Assembly (NCBI RefSeq): GCF_048569485.1
Contig: NC_134357.1
Coordinates: forward strand, 108,546,744 to 108,610,743
Source of the DNA: Anomaloglossus baeobatrachus
Lineage: Eukaryota; Chordata; Amphibia; Anura; Aromobatidae
Reading direction: 5' to 3'
DNA length: 64,000 nucleotides
The position numbers were made by a program, and so were the translations under genes. Under the pieces are notes generated by a model. The model had not been told where the DNA came from. It made no database searches and saw only the letters and a program-made list of their open reading frames with translations. Below are positions 9,543 through 20,933 of the stretch, piece after piece. How positions within the stretch are numbered: the first letter of the stretch is position 1; each line of letters opens with the position of its first letter.

Positions 9543-11210
9543 TTATGTTAAAGTAAGTTGAGTAGGAAGAGGTGTGGTTGATCCAATGTCGGCTCTTACT
9601 AAATGATCCCTTAGATTCTGAGATCTTTTATGGCAAAAGAGTGGTGGTTGACTGAAGGCAGGAATGGAAGGATAAGATTGCGATAATAGAGGCCAATATT
9701 TACGTATGGTGTCTCTGATGGGTGTGTTGAAGGGATGATAGGTTGAGACAAATGGAATTCTAGAGACCTCCTTATTTATCTGTAGATTCCATGTGGGTGA
9801 CGGAGATTGTCGGGAGATGTGTAAGGGATAGCCTCTCTCTTGGAATTTATGAGTCATCTCATCATGACGGGCTATGCGAGTATCGGGATCAGTCACAATA
9901 CGGGTAATTCTGTGGTGTTGTGAGAGTGGTAGAGAGTTCTTTACATGCCTAGGGGGACAGCTAGTGTAGTTTAAAAGGCTGTTTTTATCAGTGTCTTTTG
10001 TGTAGAGATCAGTGCAAATGGTACCTGTGTCATCCAAAGTCACGGTAGTGTCCAAGAAATAGATGGAAGTAGGATCCTGTTGGAGGGTGAAGGTCACATT
10101 AGGTATACAACAATTTAGAAAGGTTAGGAAATTGTGCAAAGTTTCGGCTCTGCCTCGCCATATGACGAACACGTCGTCTATATACCTTTTCCACGTTACG
10201 ACATGTGTCTGAAAGAGTAGAGAATTATAGATATGATGTTCCTCAAACCAGGCCATAAAAATATTGGCATATGGGGGTGCCACATTAGACCCTATCGCTG
10301 TACCTCTCCGTTGAACATAGAACTGATCTCCAAAAAGAAAGAAGTTTTGTTCAAGGACTATGTGCAAGAGGTCCTGGCAAAAAGTGTGTTGATGATCGGA
10401 GAGATTACTGTAGTGTTCGAGGAACCAGTTAACAGCCTCTATACCAAAATGATGATCTATACTGGTATAGAGGCTGTTGACGTCAAGTGTGGCTAAAAGG
10501 CAGTCGGCTGGTATGGAGCCCAGGGATCGAATATGGGTTAAAAAATCAGTGGTATCTTTTAGATAGGAAGTGATGCTTGGAACCAAGGGGGACAGAATTC
10601 TGTCAAGGGTAATGGCCAGGGGAGAGAGGATCGAGTCTGTGGACGCCACAATTGGACGGCCTGGTGGTCGCGTGAGATTTTTATGTATTTTTGGGAGTAC
10701 ATAGAAGACCGGTGTAATGGGATTGTTTTTTTGCAAAAACTCAGCTAGTTTTTTATCAATAGTGCCAGTCTGTAGATGGTAATTAATGGTAGTGGAAATG
10801 GTCTGCCGTATTTGGGAAGTGGGATCTCTGCTGATAGGTGTGTAGGTAGCAGTATCATGAAGCTGATTGTGGATCTCCGAAAGGTAATAGGTTTTATCTA
10901 AAACCACAATTGCCCCACCCTTGTCGGCTGGTTTGATGATTATATGTGGATTATTTTTCAGATTAGTGATGGCACGCGACTCATCAGGAGTGCAATTGTG
11001 TTTAAGATGAAATTTACCCTGATGTATGTCATTAAGGGTGTGATTAATCTCGGTTGTGACTAAGGAAATATACGTTTCCACTGGGTGATAGTTCTTTGGG
11101 GGGCAGAAACTGCTGGGATTACGTAGGCCTAGGGTGTTAAGCTTAAACATATCAGTGGACCCAGAATTATCAGGTTCAACATGACAATCTTGGGAAGTAT
11201 TAAAATGCAC
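9543..11210 (-). CDS. PLE-1 reverse transcriptase region
   Basis: A 555-residue minus-strand frame with the Penelope RT blocks in order: KPADKGGAIVVLDKTYYLSE, FYVLPKIHKN, RPIVASTDSILSPLAITLD, TLDVNSLYTSI, GTAIGSNVAPPYANIFMAWFE, and the catalytic YIDDVFVIW. These match the better preserved PLE-2 protein block by block but differ at many residues, so the two are separate families. RT copies the element RNA at the target site. The coding segment should continue into the endonuclease at 1208-1603, but the gypsy insertion lies between. Confidence 0.92.
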   Translation of the reverse strand: MHFNTSQDCHVEPDNSGSTDMFKLNTLGLRNPSSFCPPKNYHPVETYISLVTTEINHTLNDIHQGKFHLKHNCTPDESRAITNLKNNPHIIIKPADKGGAIVVLDKTYYLSEIHNQLHDTATYTPISRDPTSQIRQTISTTINYHLQTGTIDKKLAEFLQKNNPITPVFYVLPKIHKNLTRPPGRPIVASTDSILSPLAITLDRILSPLVPSITSYLKDTTDFLTHIRSLGSIPADCLLATLDVNSLYTSIDHHFGIEAVNWFLEHYSNLSDHQHTFCQDLLHIVLEQNFFLFGDQFYVQRRGTAIGSNVAPPYANIFMAWFEEHHIYNSLLFQTHVVTWKRYIDDVFVIWRGRAETLHNFLTFLNCCIPNVTFTLQQDPTSIYFLDTTVTLDDTGTICTDLYTKDTDKNSLLNYTSCPPRHVKNSLPLSQHHRITRIVTDPDTRIARHDEMTHKFQERGYPLHISRQSPSPTWNLQINKEVSRIPFVSTYHPFNTPIRDTIRKYWPLLSQSYPSIPAFSQPPLFCHKRSQNLRDHLVRADIGSTTPLPTQLTLT

Positions 11211-11527
11211 TTTAAGGCGGAGATTCCGGAAAAATCTCCTAGTTTCCTGATCTAATTTAAAGGAGTCGAAAGACGGGGTAGGGCAGAATGATAGTCCTTT
11301 CTGCAGTACGGCCGATTCACTGGGGGAGAGATTATAGGAGGAGATATTGTAGACCAGGTTGGTCCTACCTGTGATCGGGTCGTGATGGTTCGTGGTCCGA
11401 AGTCTCTTGCCCCGGCGTGTCTTTCTTTTAGAGGTTGTCTTGGGCCTAAAAAATGAGAGGAATGGGGTTGATTGTGTTCACTGTCGGAGCTGTTGGATGA
11501 TGAGTAATGTCCTTGATATGGGGTGCG

Positions 11528-12079
11528 TCATAGTTGACTGTAAACTGATGAACGCCATGTGTAGACTTGGTTTTTCTGGTAATCCTCTTGGTCTCGCTGA
11601 AATTTCGTACGTTTACGTGTTTGTAGAGATTTCCTAAATTCCGAGATTATTGCTTCAGTCTTGGTTTTGATATTATTATATTCAGTAGGTGATAAGGTGT
11701 TCTGGAACTGTTGTTCGATTGTGGTGATGTTAGCACCGATGTCCTCGATCTCCTTATCAAGGTATTCAATGGTCAGTAATATGAGGTCCATGGAGCATTT
11801 ATTCAAAATACTCTCGTATTTGTCGCAATAGGAAGTATTCTCTGAAAATAATGTTGGTCGGAGGGGAATACGTAGTCCACGTGGAATCCTTTTGGCCTTG
11901 TGGTACTCCGCCAAGGTGATATAATGTAGCTCTAGAGCAGTATGTCTGCGTAATTCTTTCTCGTAATCCTTGCTTCTGATCTCTTCAGTTGGAATTGAGA
12001 GAAATTGGTTTGAAACGGTTACTTTAGAGAGAATAGCGGATGTAGCTTCATCGTTATATGAAAATGTGGAGAACGACAT
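11528..12079 (-). CDS. PLE-1 N-terminal domain
   Basis: A 183-residue frame starting MSFSTFSYN, the same start seen in PLE-2 (ATG at 58905-58903). It has a predicted helical, coiled-coil-like middle (LTIEYLDKEIEDIGANITTI) and then a basic motif (RKRTKFQRDQEDYQKNQVYTW) that aligns with RKRIKFIRDQDDYTNNRVYRW in PLE-2/3. It corresponds to the part of Penelope proteins upstream of RT. Its function is unknown to me; nucleic acid binding is plausible from the basic, aromatic motif. Confidence 0.75.
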   Translation of the reverse strand: MSFSTFSYNDEATSAILSKVTVSNQFLSIPTEEIRSKDYEKELRRHTALELHYITLAEYHKAKRIPRGLRIPLRPTLFSENTSYCDKYESILNKCSMDLILLTIEYLDKEIEDIGANITTIEQQFQNTLSPTEYNNIKTKTEAIISEFRKSLQTRKRTKFQRDQEDYQKNQVYTWRSSVYSQL

Positions 12080-12348
12080 ATCAGAAAATCGTAGATAGAA
12101 GTAGGAGCGCCGGCCAAAATTCAGACAAAAAGTAAGGGTAAGCTGGGCTCAACTGCTTCGAAACCTGGTGCTCGGGAGAAAAATAGTCCATATGATGATA
12201 AAGAACCCCGGCACACAGTATGTAAAGAGGATAAAACAGTCAATGGTTTTTGTAGTATGCTCGTGTTTTATTCAAAAAAGGAAAAGGTTTTCACAACAAT
12301 TGAAAGTTGCAATACAGTCCTTTCACAACAACAAGAAGTTGCAATACA

Positions 12349-12388
12349 GTCCGACGTTTCGGCTCATAAGCGAGCCTTCACCAGGGAC
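12349..12388 (-). ncRNA. Hammerhead-ribozyme-like motif in PLE-1
   Basis: On the minus strand: GTCC, core CTGGTGA, stem II GGCTC/GAGCC around GCTTAT, GAAAC, then GTC and GGAC. GTCC pairs with GGAC as stem I, and GAAAC-GTC gives the very short stem III typical of minimal hammerheads reported in Penelope-like elements. The first core box differs from CTGANGA at one base (G for A), and one unpaired A precedes stem II, so cleavage activity is uncertain. It lies about 270 nt upstream of the N-terminal frame. Confidence 0.7.
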
Positions 12389-12589
12389 ATAAGGGTACTA
12401 AAATAAATTTTGACAGGAAAGATCACAGGAAACATAATTACAATAACATCATGTTCTGAGTGAAAACATACCAACAATATTCCTGCTAAGTGGCGTGGTT
12501 ATAAGAAGTGAGACAGTATGTGCGTATATTAAAGTGCTATCTTGATGTACATCCGATTGGGAAGAGGGTTTGGAGGATTTAGGAGTGAA

Positions 12590-12706
12590 AGGGGGCTAAG
12601 GAGAAGGTGGAGAAGAGGAAAAGAGAAAGAGAGAAAGAGAGGGAAAATATGAAAAGAAGAAAAGTGAAAAAAGAAAGAAGAGAAGGGAGAGAAGAGGAGA
12701 GACATA
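12590..12706 (+). repeat. Purine-rich tract
   Basis: About 115 nt of almost only A and G on the plus strand inside the right PLE-1 terminal region. Open frames across it are low-complexity artefacts. Confidence 0.7.
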
Positions 12707-13002
12707 CCCGTACTGATGTTGTACAGAGTGGGTCCTGTGCACAACACTAGGAGATGAGAGACTGGGGACTAAAGAGGAAAGGGGAATTATGATCAATTAT
12801 GCATCATAGTCTATGTTAATGAATGATTAGGAAGAATATAGCTTACATTCAATAGATTGAAAGTCCTCGTGGCTCCAAGTGAGAGGAGTTTAATAGCTGG
12901 ATGTAGGTAAGGGCTATCGGAAGATAATAGAAGTGTAAAGGAGGCACTATAAGTGAGAAACTATGAGGTATTAGCCTGATCACGTACCAATGAGAATCGA
13001 CG

Positions 13003-13417
13003 TACTATATAAATGGGCAGAGGCTCATATATAGTAGAGATGCAAGGTATGCTGGGGGCACTATGTGGTGCTACTATAAAAGAAATGAACATGTAGTGAG
13101 ATCAGTAGTAAATAGATACGGATAATAGGATAAGTAAAACATACCGCACTATGTAGAAGGGTTACTTCAGGAGTAAAGCATTGGTCTAAATTCCGTGACC
13201 AGGCAGTGGAGGTGGCTGCCCCATAGGTTATCAGAAGAAGGGGGCTGCAATGTAACATGCCAATATCATGGCGTGGCAGTATAACAGTGTGAAACAGAAT
13301 GATCATGGTAAAATATAGCAGAAAGACATGTGGTCACATACCTATAAATGGCAATGAAACAGTTAAATAACCAAGGAAAAGCCTGAATGCCTTGAAGAAA
13401 ATATATGAAAGTAAGAG
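13003..13417. repeat. Right terminal repeat (pseudo-LTR) of PLE-1
   Basis: Direct repeat of 1-415. It ends at GTAAGAG, directly before the upstream module of the kinase gene, so PLE-1 lies immediately 5' of that gene. The repeat unit probably extends leftward to about 12200, but its left partner is outside the window. Confidence 0.85.
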
Positions 13418-13429
13418 CTACGGTTCCAT

Positions 13430-14091
13430 ACAATAATTTCACAATCACAATCACCTGGAAGCCTGGATTAATCCACCTCTCCAGGCCAGGTACAGTCAAG
13501 CTATAGCTGGCACCATAAGAACAATACAGCTAGCATGTATAGGAGGAGAACCAATGTGACAGGCTCCCCCATAGCATGTGACGAAAAAGACTAACAAGCA
13601 GTCCAGCAGAGATTAACTCTTGCTAACCTGCCCATGAACCACAGGTCTGTGAGTTGATGTCTGAGTCACTCTGATCACAAACATCAGAGAAGATATCAGG
13701 CAGAGTGCAGGAATCTGAAGTTTTGCCAGATCCTGCCGGTGCCATGAGTCGGCAATGCTTGCAAAAACCTAGCTGTGACAGTATTCCAGCATTTGGTACT
13801 GATGCTCAGCCTAAAGTGTTTCCGCCTTAACTGTTGCTAGGCCACTTCCTATGAAAAGCAGATGCCCCTTTAAGATTACATCACAAGATTCCATTATGGA
13901 ATCACTGCTATTATGACATCATAATTCAGAACCACTACTTATACAAGTGTTTGCACCTCTTGTGTCACTTTGACTACCCCCGGTGTCATTGTTGGTCAGT
14001 GTTTAGCTACTTTTGCTAGTGATATACTGATTGCGATTGATTGCGATTGAATTTGATTGAATTTAATTTGATTGAATTGAATTTGATTAAA
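13430..14091 (+). promoter_or_regulatory. 5' module A of the kinase gene (putative promoter and 5' UTR)
   Basis: Sequence upstream of first exon A. It recurs almost base for base in front of exon B (14583-14776 plus 16479-16956), and a piece recurs at 21361-21572. It contains the palindrome GATTCCATTATGGAATC (13887-13903), a TGACATCA CRE-like site shortly after it, and a run of GATTGAATTT-type units just before the ATG. No clear TATA box is visible. The promoter role is inferred from position and from co-duplication with exon 1. Confidence 0.45.
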
Positions 14092-14319
14092 ATGTCTGGA
14101 ATTGCACCAGACAAATTTCAGGAGTTGGCACCACTCCAGGGACTTCTTACCACCTATAGCCCTGAAAGTGTGCTACCACCACCCGATGGCGCCCTCAGCT
14201 TCACTTACCGGCTGGTTATGGAGCTTGTAAGCGGCTGCCTGACCAAATATGATCAAGGTCGTATTACCTCAGAATACCTTGAGCATTTACAGCAGAACAT
14301 CAGGACATTGGTGCAACAG
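14092..14319 (+). CDS. First coding exon, copy A
   Basis: 76 codons from ATG (context attaaaATGt, A at -3) to CAACAG|GTAAAT, ending in phase 0. It encodes [16 protein letters not shown]... through [10 protein letters not shown], the start of the MAST pre-kinase domain. It is intact and nearly identical to copy B, with residue 8 Lys versus Asn the only protein difference seen. Either copy could splice to exon 2 at 19138. Confidence 0.8.
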
Positions 14320-17300
14320 GTAAATAGGCAATCTGCCCAAATTACTTTATGATTATTATTTTAAGAAATAGTTGATCACCTTTATATAGTGCTGGGATTA
14401 CTAGTAATAATTAGTTTTCCTTTTGCTTGTCAGTATCTTTATACCAATGTAACTGTAGAATAGCAAGGGACAAGGGGCTCTCATGGAGTTCCTAATGCTA
14501 TGGGACCCACTAAAGAGTAAGAAACTAAAGGGAAAAGGAAGGAAAGTAATGCAGCAACAAAAACACAACAAGGGTTAACACCATAACTGCACACAACAAT
14601 AATTTCACAATCACCTGGAAGCCTGGATTAATCCGCATCTCCAGGCCAGATGCAGTCAAGCTATAGCTGGCACCATAAGAACAATACAGCTAGCATGTAA
14701 AGGAGGAGAACAAATGTGACAGGCTCCCCGATAGCATGTGACCAAAAAGACTAACAAGCAGTCCAGCAGAGATTAATACGGGCATCACACGGTACGATAT
14801 ATCGGGCAATATGTCGTCGGGGTCACGTCGTTAGTGCCGCACATCCAGCATCGTCAGAGACATCGTACCGTGTGACACGTCCGAACAACTGTGAACGAGC
14901 AAAAATACTCACCTTATCATTGCTCGTTGACATGTCGCGGGCGGGGAGGTAGGCCGCTGCCGCACTCGCTAGCGCTCGGGTCCGGCACTGCTGCGGCTGC
15001 TGCTGCTCGGTGGCTCGAGTGGTGGGACTCGAGCGGCGCTCCTCGCCCGTGAGTGAAAGGGGTGGTTGGTTTGGGGGATTTATTCCGTGACGCCACCCAC
15101 AGGTTGTGGTGAAGATAGGCACCACCGCTGCTGGTAATGGGGATCCCAGGAGCGATGGTATGGAGCAGCTGGGATGTTGTTTTCCCCCTCCGTGGGTAGG
15201 GGTTGGTGGTCCCGGGGCCCGGTGGTGTGACGGGGAGGCAGGATAGGTGAGGTGCAGGGTTGCAGGGACAGCGCGGCGCGGTGCCGGATGGCACGGGTGT
15301 ACTCACTCAGTAAGAGATGCACAAAGTCCTCGGTAAACCAAACGGCTGGATGGACGGGTCCTGCAGCCGGCTGCAGTGTATCTCCCAGGACAGGTGATGG
15401 CGGCTGTCTTTCCCTGCACCTTTGTGTACTTGTTTGACTATGGTGGATCCCCAACGGTAGTCCGCTCCCCGGTCCATGGATGCTGGAGGAGCCCGTTTGC
15501 CCGCAGGCGCTGGCCCTTGGGTCTCTAGCCTTAGGCGGTAGCTGTATACCCTCACGGTGTGGGCGGTTGCCTTCAGACGGGTCTTTTGCTGTTTGGAACC
15601 CCAGGGGATTCCTGTCACACTCGGATTTGACTGTTGACGGCGACTCCAAGCCTAGTCGGGGTCCGATGGCCCTGCCTGTGTGTGCTGGCTTCACTTCGCT
15701 CCCCGGTCGGTACCGGCGGGCCAACGCCCGACCCCGGTCCTACGGTTCTGCGTCGATTCACCACTCCTGCAGACGGCCACCACCATCTGCCAACCTTGTT
15801 GTCAGTGCCTGGGCCCCAAACCCAGACACTCCTCACTTCAACCTCCTCCACTGAACTCCTGAACTCAACTCCCACTTTTCCCGCCTCCAGGCCTGTGAAC
15901 TACTCGGTGGGTGGGGCCAACCGCTTGGCTCCGCCCCACATGGTGTGGACATCAGACCCTGGAGGGAGGCAACAAGGGTTTTATGTTTGGCTAATGTTAC
16001 TGTCTAGTGGGGGTGTATGTATGTTACCTGTGACGACCTGGCTAGTCCAGGGCGCCACAGACATGTCGTTCATTTTCAAAATGTCGGTCCTCCTTCTGTG
16101 CTCCGGTTGTTCATCGTTCCCGTGGCAGCACACCTTGCTCCGTGTGACACCTCGGGAACGACGAACACAGCTTACCTGCCTCCCGCCGGCAATGCGGACG
16201 GAAGGAGGTGGGCGGGATGTTACGTCCTGCTCATCTCCGCCCCTCCGCTTCTATTGGCCGGCTGCCGTGTGACATCGCTGTGACGCCAAACGTCCCTCCC
16301 TCTCCAGGAAGAGGATGTTCGCCGCCCACAGCGAGGTCGTCCGGCAGGTAAGTACGTGTGACGTGGGTTAACGACTTTGTGCGCCACGGGCAACAAATTG
16401 CCCGTGACGCACAAACGATGGGAGCGGGTGCGATCGCTTATGCAATCGCACAATTTATCGTCCCGTGTGACGCCCGCATAACTCTTGCTAACCTGCCCAT
16501 GAACCACAGGTCTGTGAGTTGATGTCTGAGTCACTCTGATCACAAACATCAGAGAAGTTAGCAGGCAGAGTGCAGGAATCTGAAGTTTTGCCAGATCCTG
16601 CTGCTGCCATGAGTCGGCAATGCTTACAAAAACCTAGCTGCGACAGTATTCCAGCATTTGGTACTGATACTCAGCCTAAAGTGTTGCCGCCTTAACTGTT
16701 GCTGGGCAACTTCCTAGGAAAAGGAGATGCCCCTTTAAGATTACATCACAAGATTCCATTATGGAATCACTGCTATTATGACATCATAATTCAGAACCAC
16801 TACTTATGCAAGTGTTTGCACCTCTTGTGTCACTTTGACTACCCCCGGTGTCATTGTTGGTCAGTGTTTAGCTACTTTTGCTAGTGATATACTGATTGCG
16901 ATTGATTGCAATTGAATTTGATTGAATTTAATTTGATTGAATTGAATTTGATTAAAATGTCTGGAATTGCACCAGACAATTTTCAGGAGTTGGCACCACT
17001 CCAGGGACTTCTTACCACCTATAGCCCTGAAAGTGTGCTACCACCACCCGATGGCGCCCTCAGCTTCACTTACCGGCTGGTTATGGAGCTTGTAAGCGGC
17101 TGCCTGACCAAATATGATCAAGGTCGTATTACCTCAGAATACCTTGAGCATTTACAGCAGAACATCAGGACATTGGTGCAACAGGTAAATAGACAATCTG
17201 CCCAAATTACGTTATGATTATTATTTTGAGGCATAGTTGATCACCTTTATATAGTGCAGGGATTAATAGTAATAATATTTAGAGATTCTCCAATATCAAA

Positions 17301-20300
17301 CAGGGTCATATTTGTAATAGAGACCTCCATCTTCGGTAGTGTGTGTGGGGGTGCACTATGAACCTGTTTGATTCAAATGCCACCGATTTTCATTCCCAGT
17401 CCAGCCCTGGTCCCTCAGGAAGGAGACTTCTTTTAGCGCCTCAATCCGAAATACAAAATTATGATTTTATTTTGTATAACATATATTAATAATTTACATA
17501 ACAGTATAAAAATACCCTCATTGATCAGAAGAGTAAAATACTTATAGCTCTTTTTTAAATTGTAGCATATGGTATTGATGCTCAGCCTATGGTGTTGTCA
17601 CCTTAAAGGGAATCTGTCACCACTTTGACCTTTTTAAACTGTTAATATGGGCATACAGGTTATAGAATGCTGAAAGATTCACCACCACAACATATACAAG
17701 TGATTACACCCCCTGTGTCACAGTGACACAGTGTCATTGTTGTCAGTGTTTAGCTGCATAGCTAGTGATATACTGACTGCACTTAGACTTGATTGAAATG
17801 TCTGGAATTCCTGCTGATAAACTTCAGGTGTTGGCAAAACTTGAGGGGATTCTTACCACCTATACTCCTGACTTTGTGCTACCACAACACGATGGCGTCC
17901 TCAGCTTCACTTACCGGCAGGTTAAGGAGCTAGTAAGGGACTGCCTGACCAAATACCGTGTATCCCCGAAAATAAGACAGGGTGTTATATAATTTTTTAT
18001 ACCTCAAAGAGGCGCTAGAGTTTATTTTCAGGGGGTGTTTTATATTTTTCCATGAACACCAATCAACATTTATTCAAATATAATCATGTCATCACATTCT
18101 GGAACATCAACATTTTGTGTTAATCCCATTACTGGTTCAGATGCACATTTTCTTATCTGAGCTGCTATTCTCATGGTGCAGAACCGTCCTATAATAGTGG
18201 GTGCATACCATATATTCAAAGGTATAAATTACCTGCTTAAACGTATTATTCTCTATGTACTGTAAGTTTACCCTCAAAAGAAAGCAGACACCCCATAAAA
18301 GAATCGCACCTACCAGACCCCAAGTAATTAGAGTTGGCAAGTGAATGGGCTCTCACATACAAATCTGCATCACTGTCAGATCCCCCTGGATTCTGCAGCA
18401 GATATCTTCCCTGGTGAGTGGAAGCAGTATCACTCGTGCGGAGTGATACTGGTACCCAACCTGTTTGTGAAAGCTGCAATGCAATGCAGCTGGAATGGTA
18501 AGGGGACCTAACAGTGACGCAGATCTCTATGTGAGAGTCCATCCACCATCGGCACTTACCAACTGTAAGTGTTGAGGTCTGGTGAATAATTTTGTTTTTT
18601 GTTTTTTTTTTGGAGGGGGTCTGCTTTTTTTGGGGGTGTCTGCCTTCTTTGATGAAGGGTCCTTCTGTATTCTTTAACTTTTTAGCTGCTTGGACACTTC
18701 TTAATGCAACCGCAACTAGGGCTTATCTTTGGAGTAGGGCTTATATTTTAAGCATGCTGGAAAAAGCCCATAAAATCCCTCTGGGGCTTATTTTTGGGGT
18801 AGGTTTATTTTTTGGGGAAACGGTATTACGAAGGTTATATTACTACAGAATACCTTGAGCATTTACAGCAGAACATCAGGACATTAGTACAACAGGTAAA
18901 TTGCAGACAATCTGCTAATACCATATAATAATAATAAAATTAGTAATAGAATACAAGTTTTTTGTTTTTTTTTTTTTACAGAAAACTGTTCTTTACACTG
19001 TCACTAATATAATATAAAACCTGCACCAAATATCCTGATATATAGCCATTGTAGGGGTAAAATGGTGACATAAATGGTCTCATCATTCTGCACTTTCCCT
19101 CATGATTTTCCTTCTATATTTATTTCCATCTTTATAGGCTGAACGGAAATCCCAATGTGGTGATTTGGCGTTTTTTAAAGAACTTGCCCAAAATGTCCTG
19201 GATGTACTGGAGCGTCCGCTCCACTCCCTGGAGAACCTGGTAAGGATCCACCATCTTCTATGTTACATGTCCTTGTTGTCTGATCTTCTCCAGATTACCA
19301 GTTATATAGCAGATTTATTATATTAGAGGCGTCCCTGTCGGCTCCAGGCAGGCACAGGATATTTTATGACAGCCTGTCTGTGCGGCTCCATCATCTGTGA
19401 TGCAGAGTTTGCATTTCCGCCCGTTTTGCTCAATCTTTACAATCTTCCATCTTGTAAATGCTGCAGTTCTGATAACACAGGTTAATAGAGAGCAGTTGTA
19501 GATACAAGTCCCTTATATATTAATGTGGAGTTACTGGAGGGAGCGGCTGTGTATAGTAGGTCCAATACTGAAATTATCCAGTAAATCCAGGTTCGGTCCT
19601 TCCTGTCTTATGTATACAGTAATTTAGAATTTGTGAAATATTATATTAATTGTACATATTATAACCATCAGGAAACAGCAGAAGGTGACTCCGAAGAGGG
19701 ACAAGACCCAAATATCTCTGACTCTAATGTTAGTCAGCGTGAGATACAAAATGATCTGACTGAAGGTAAGCCGGTAATCTAATATGTTACATTCAAATAT
19801 CGAGATATTATAGAGAACGGCAGAGAATATGGAGATTTACTCTTCATTCGCTGTATGGGGCCAGTGATGGCTCCAGAAACCCCTATAGACTATAATGGAG
19901 GGGGCTCCTGTAATTCTGCTTTTCTGTGCTCTTCTCAGCTCCTAAATGTACAAAGAGGCTCGTAGGTCCCCAATTATGTAATTGTTCAAAAATTACCACA
20001 TTTTTCGGATTATAAGATGCACCTTTCCTCTCAAAAATTTGGATTAAAAATGAGGGGTGCGTCTTATAATCCGAATGTAGCTTACTGGGGCTGGTGGAGA
20101 GGGGTCACAGGAGGCAGGGGAGATTCTGCAGGTGCTGTGCTGTGGGCTGTGTGACAGAGGCCGCCATTCTGAAAATATTGGCGGTGCGGGAAAATGGTGC
20201 ACGGAGGTGGCGCGTGCGCAGATGAGATCTCGGCTTTTCATTGAGCCAAGAGCTCCATCTGCGCTTGCACCGACTCCGGGCACCATTTCTTTGAAGCCCA

Positions 20301-20895
20301 CACCGCTGACAGTTTCTGGATGCTCCTCCTGCCTCACTGTGCCCTCAGCGAGCATCTGGGACACCCTCTGCATCCCCCGCAGCATCGCCCTCCTCCACCA
20401 CCACCCCTCTCTTCTGTGACCCCGCTCTACTACTGTTGCAGCCCCCCCTCTTGTAGGACAGCACAGGATTATAAGACAGACCCCTCCTTTTTTTTCTATA
20501 AAGTTGGGGTGCGTCTTATATTCCAGTGCATCTTATAAAACGAAAAGTACAGTAATCAGATCCTGAACAATCGCACATTTATGCTGCAGTATATCTATTT
20601 ATGTATGTGCCATAAATATATACACTATGACAAGAATACCAAATACCTAGTACTATACCATTTATAGAGGTCTTCTCATTGCCTTCATTATATGGATGTG
20701 TTATATATTACATATTAATATAGCCTAATACATGACGTCTCTTCATTGTTTTGTCATTATTTTAGATATAACTGTGCCAGCAATTGCTGATGGTGGAATA
20801 TGTGAGACACCAGAGATCCACGAATCTGCCAATGTGAGTATCAGGGAAAACATCTGTATATTATCGGATAACGGCATATAAATTACACATAAAAT

Positions 20896-20933
<38 letters not shown>

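Larger units (their letters stand above)
1..13417 (-). mobile_element. Penelope-like retroelement PLE-1, split by an LTR element
   Basis: A minus-strand Penelope-like element. Reading down the minus strand: a right terminal repeat (to 13417), a hammerhead-like motif, an N-terminal reading frame (11528-12079), a reverse transcriptase region (9543-11210), a GIY-YIG endonuclease segment (1208-1603), a GC-rich 3' region and a second terminal repeat (1-415). The RT-then-GIY-YIG arrangement defines endonuclease-bearing Penelope-like elements, whose RT is related to telomerase. The terminal repeats are in direct orientation, as in the pseudo-LTRs of this group. A young gypsy element occupies 1604-9489, between RT and endonuclease. 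The left end probably runs past the window start. Confidence 0.9.
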
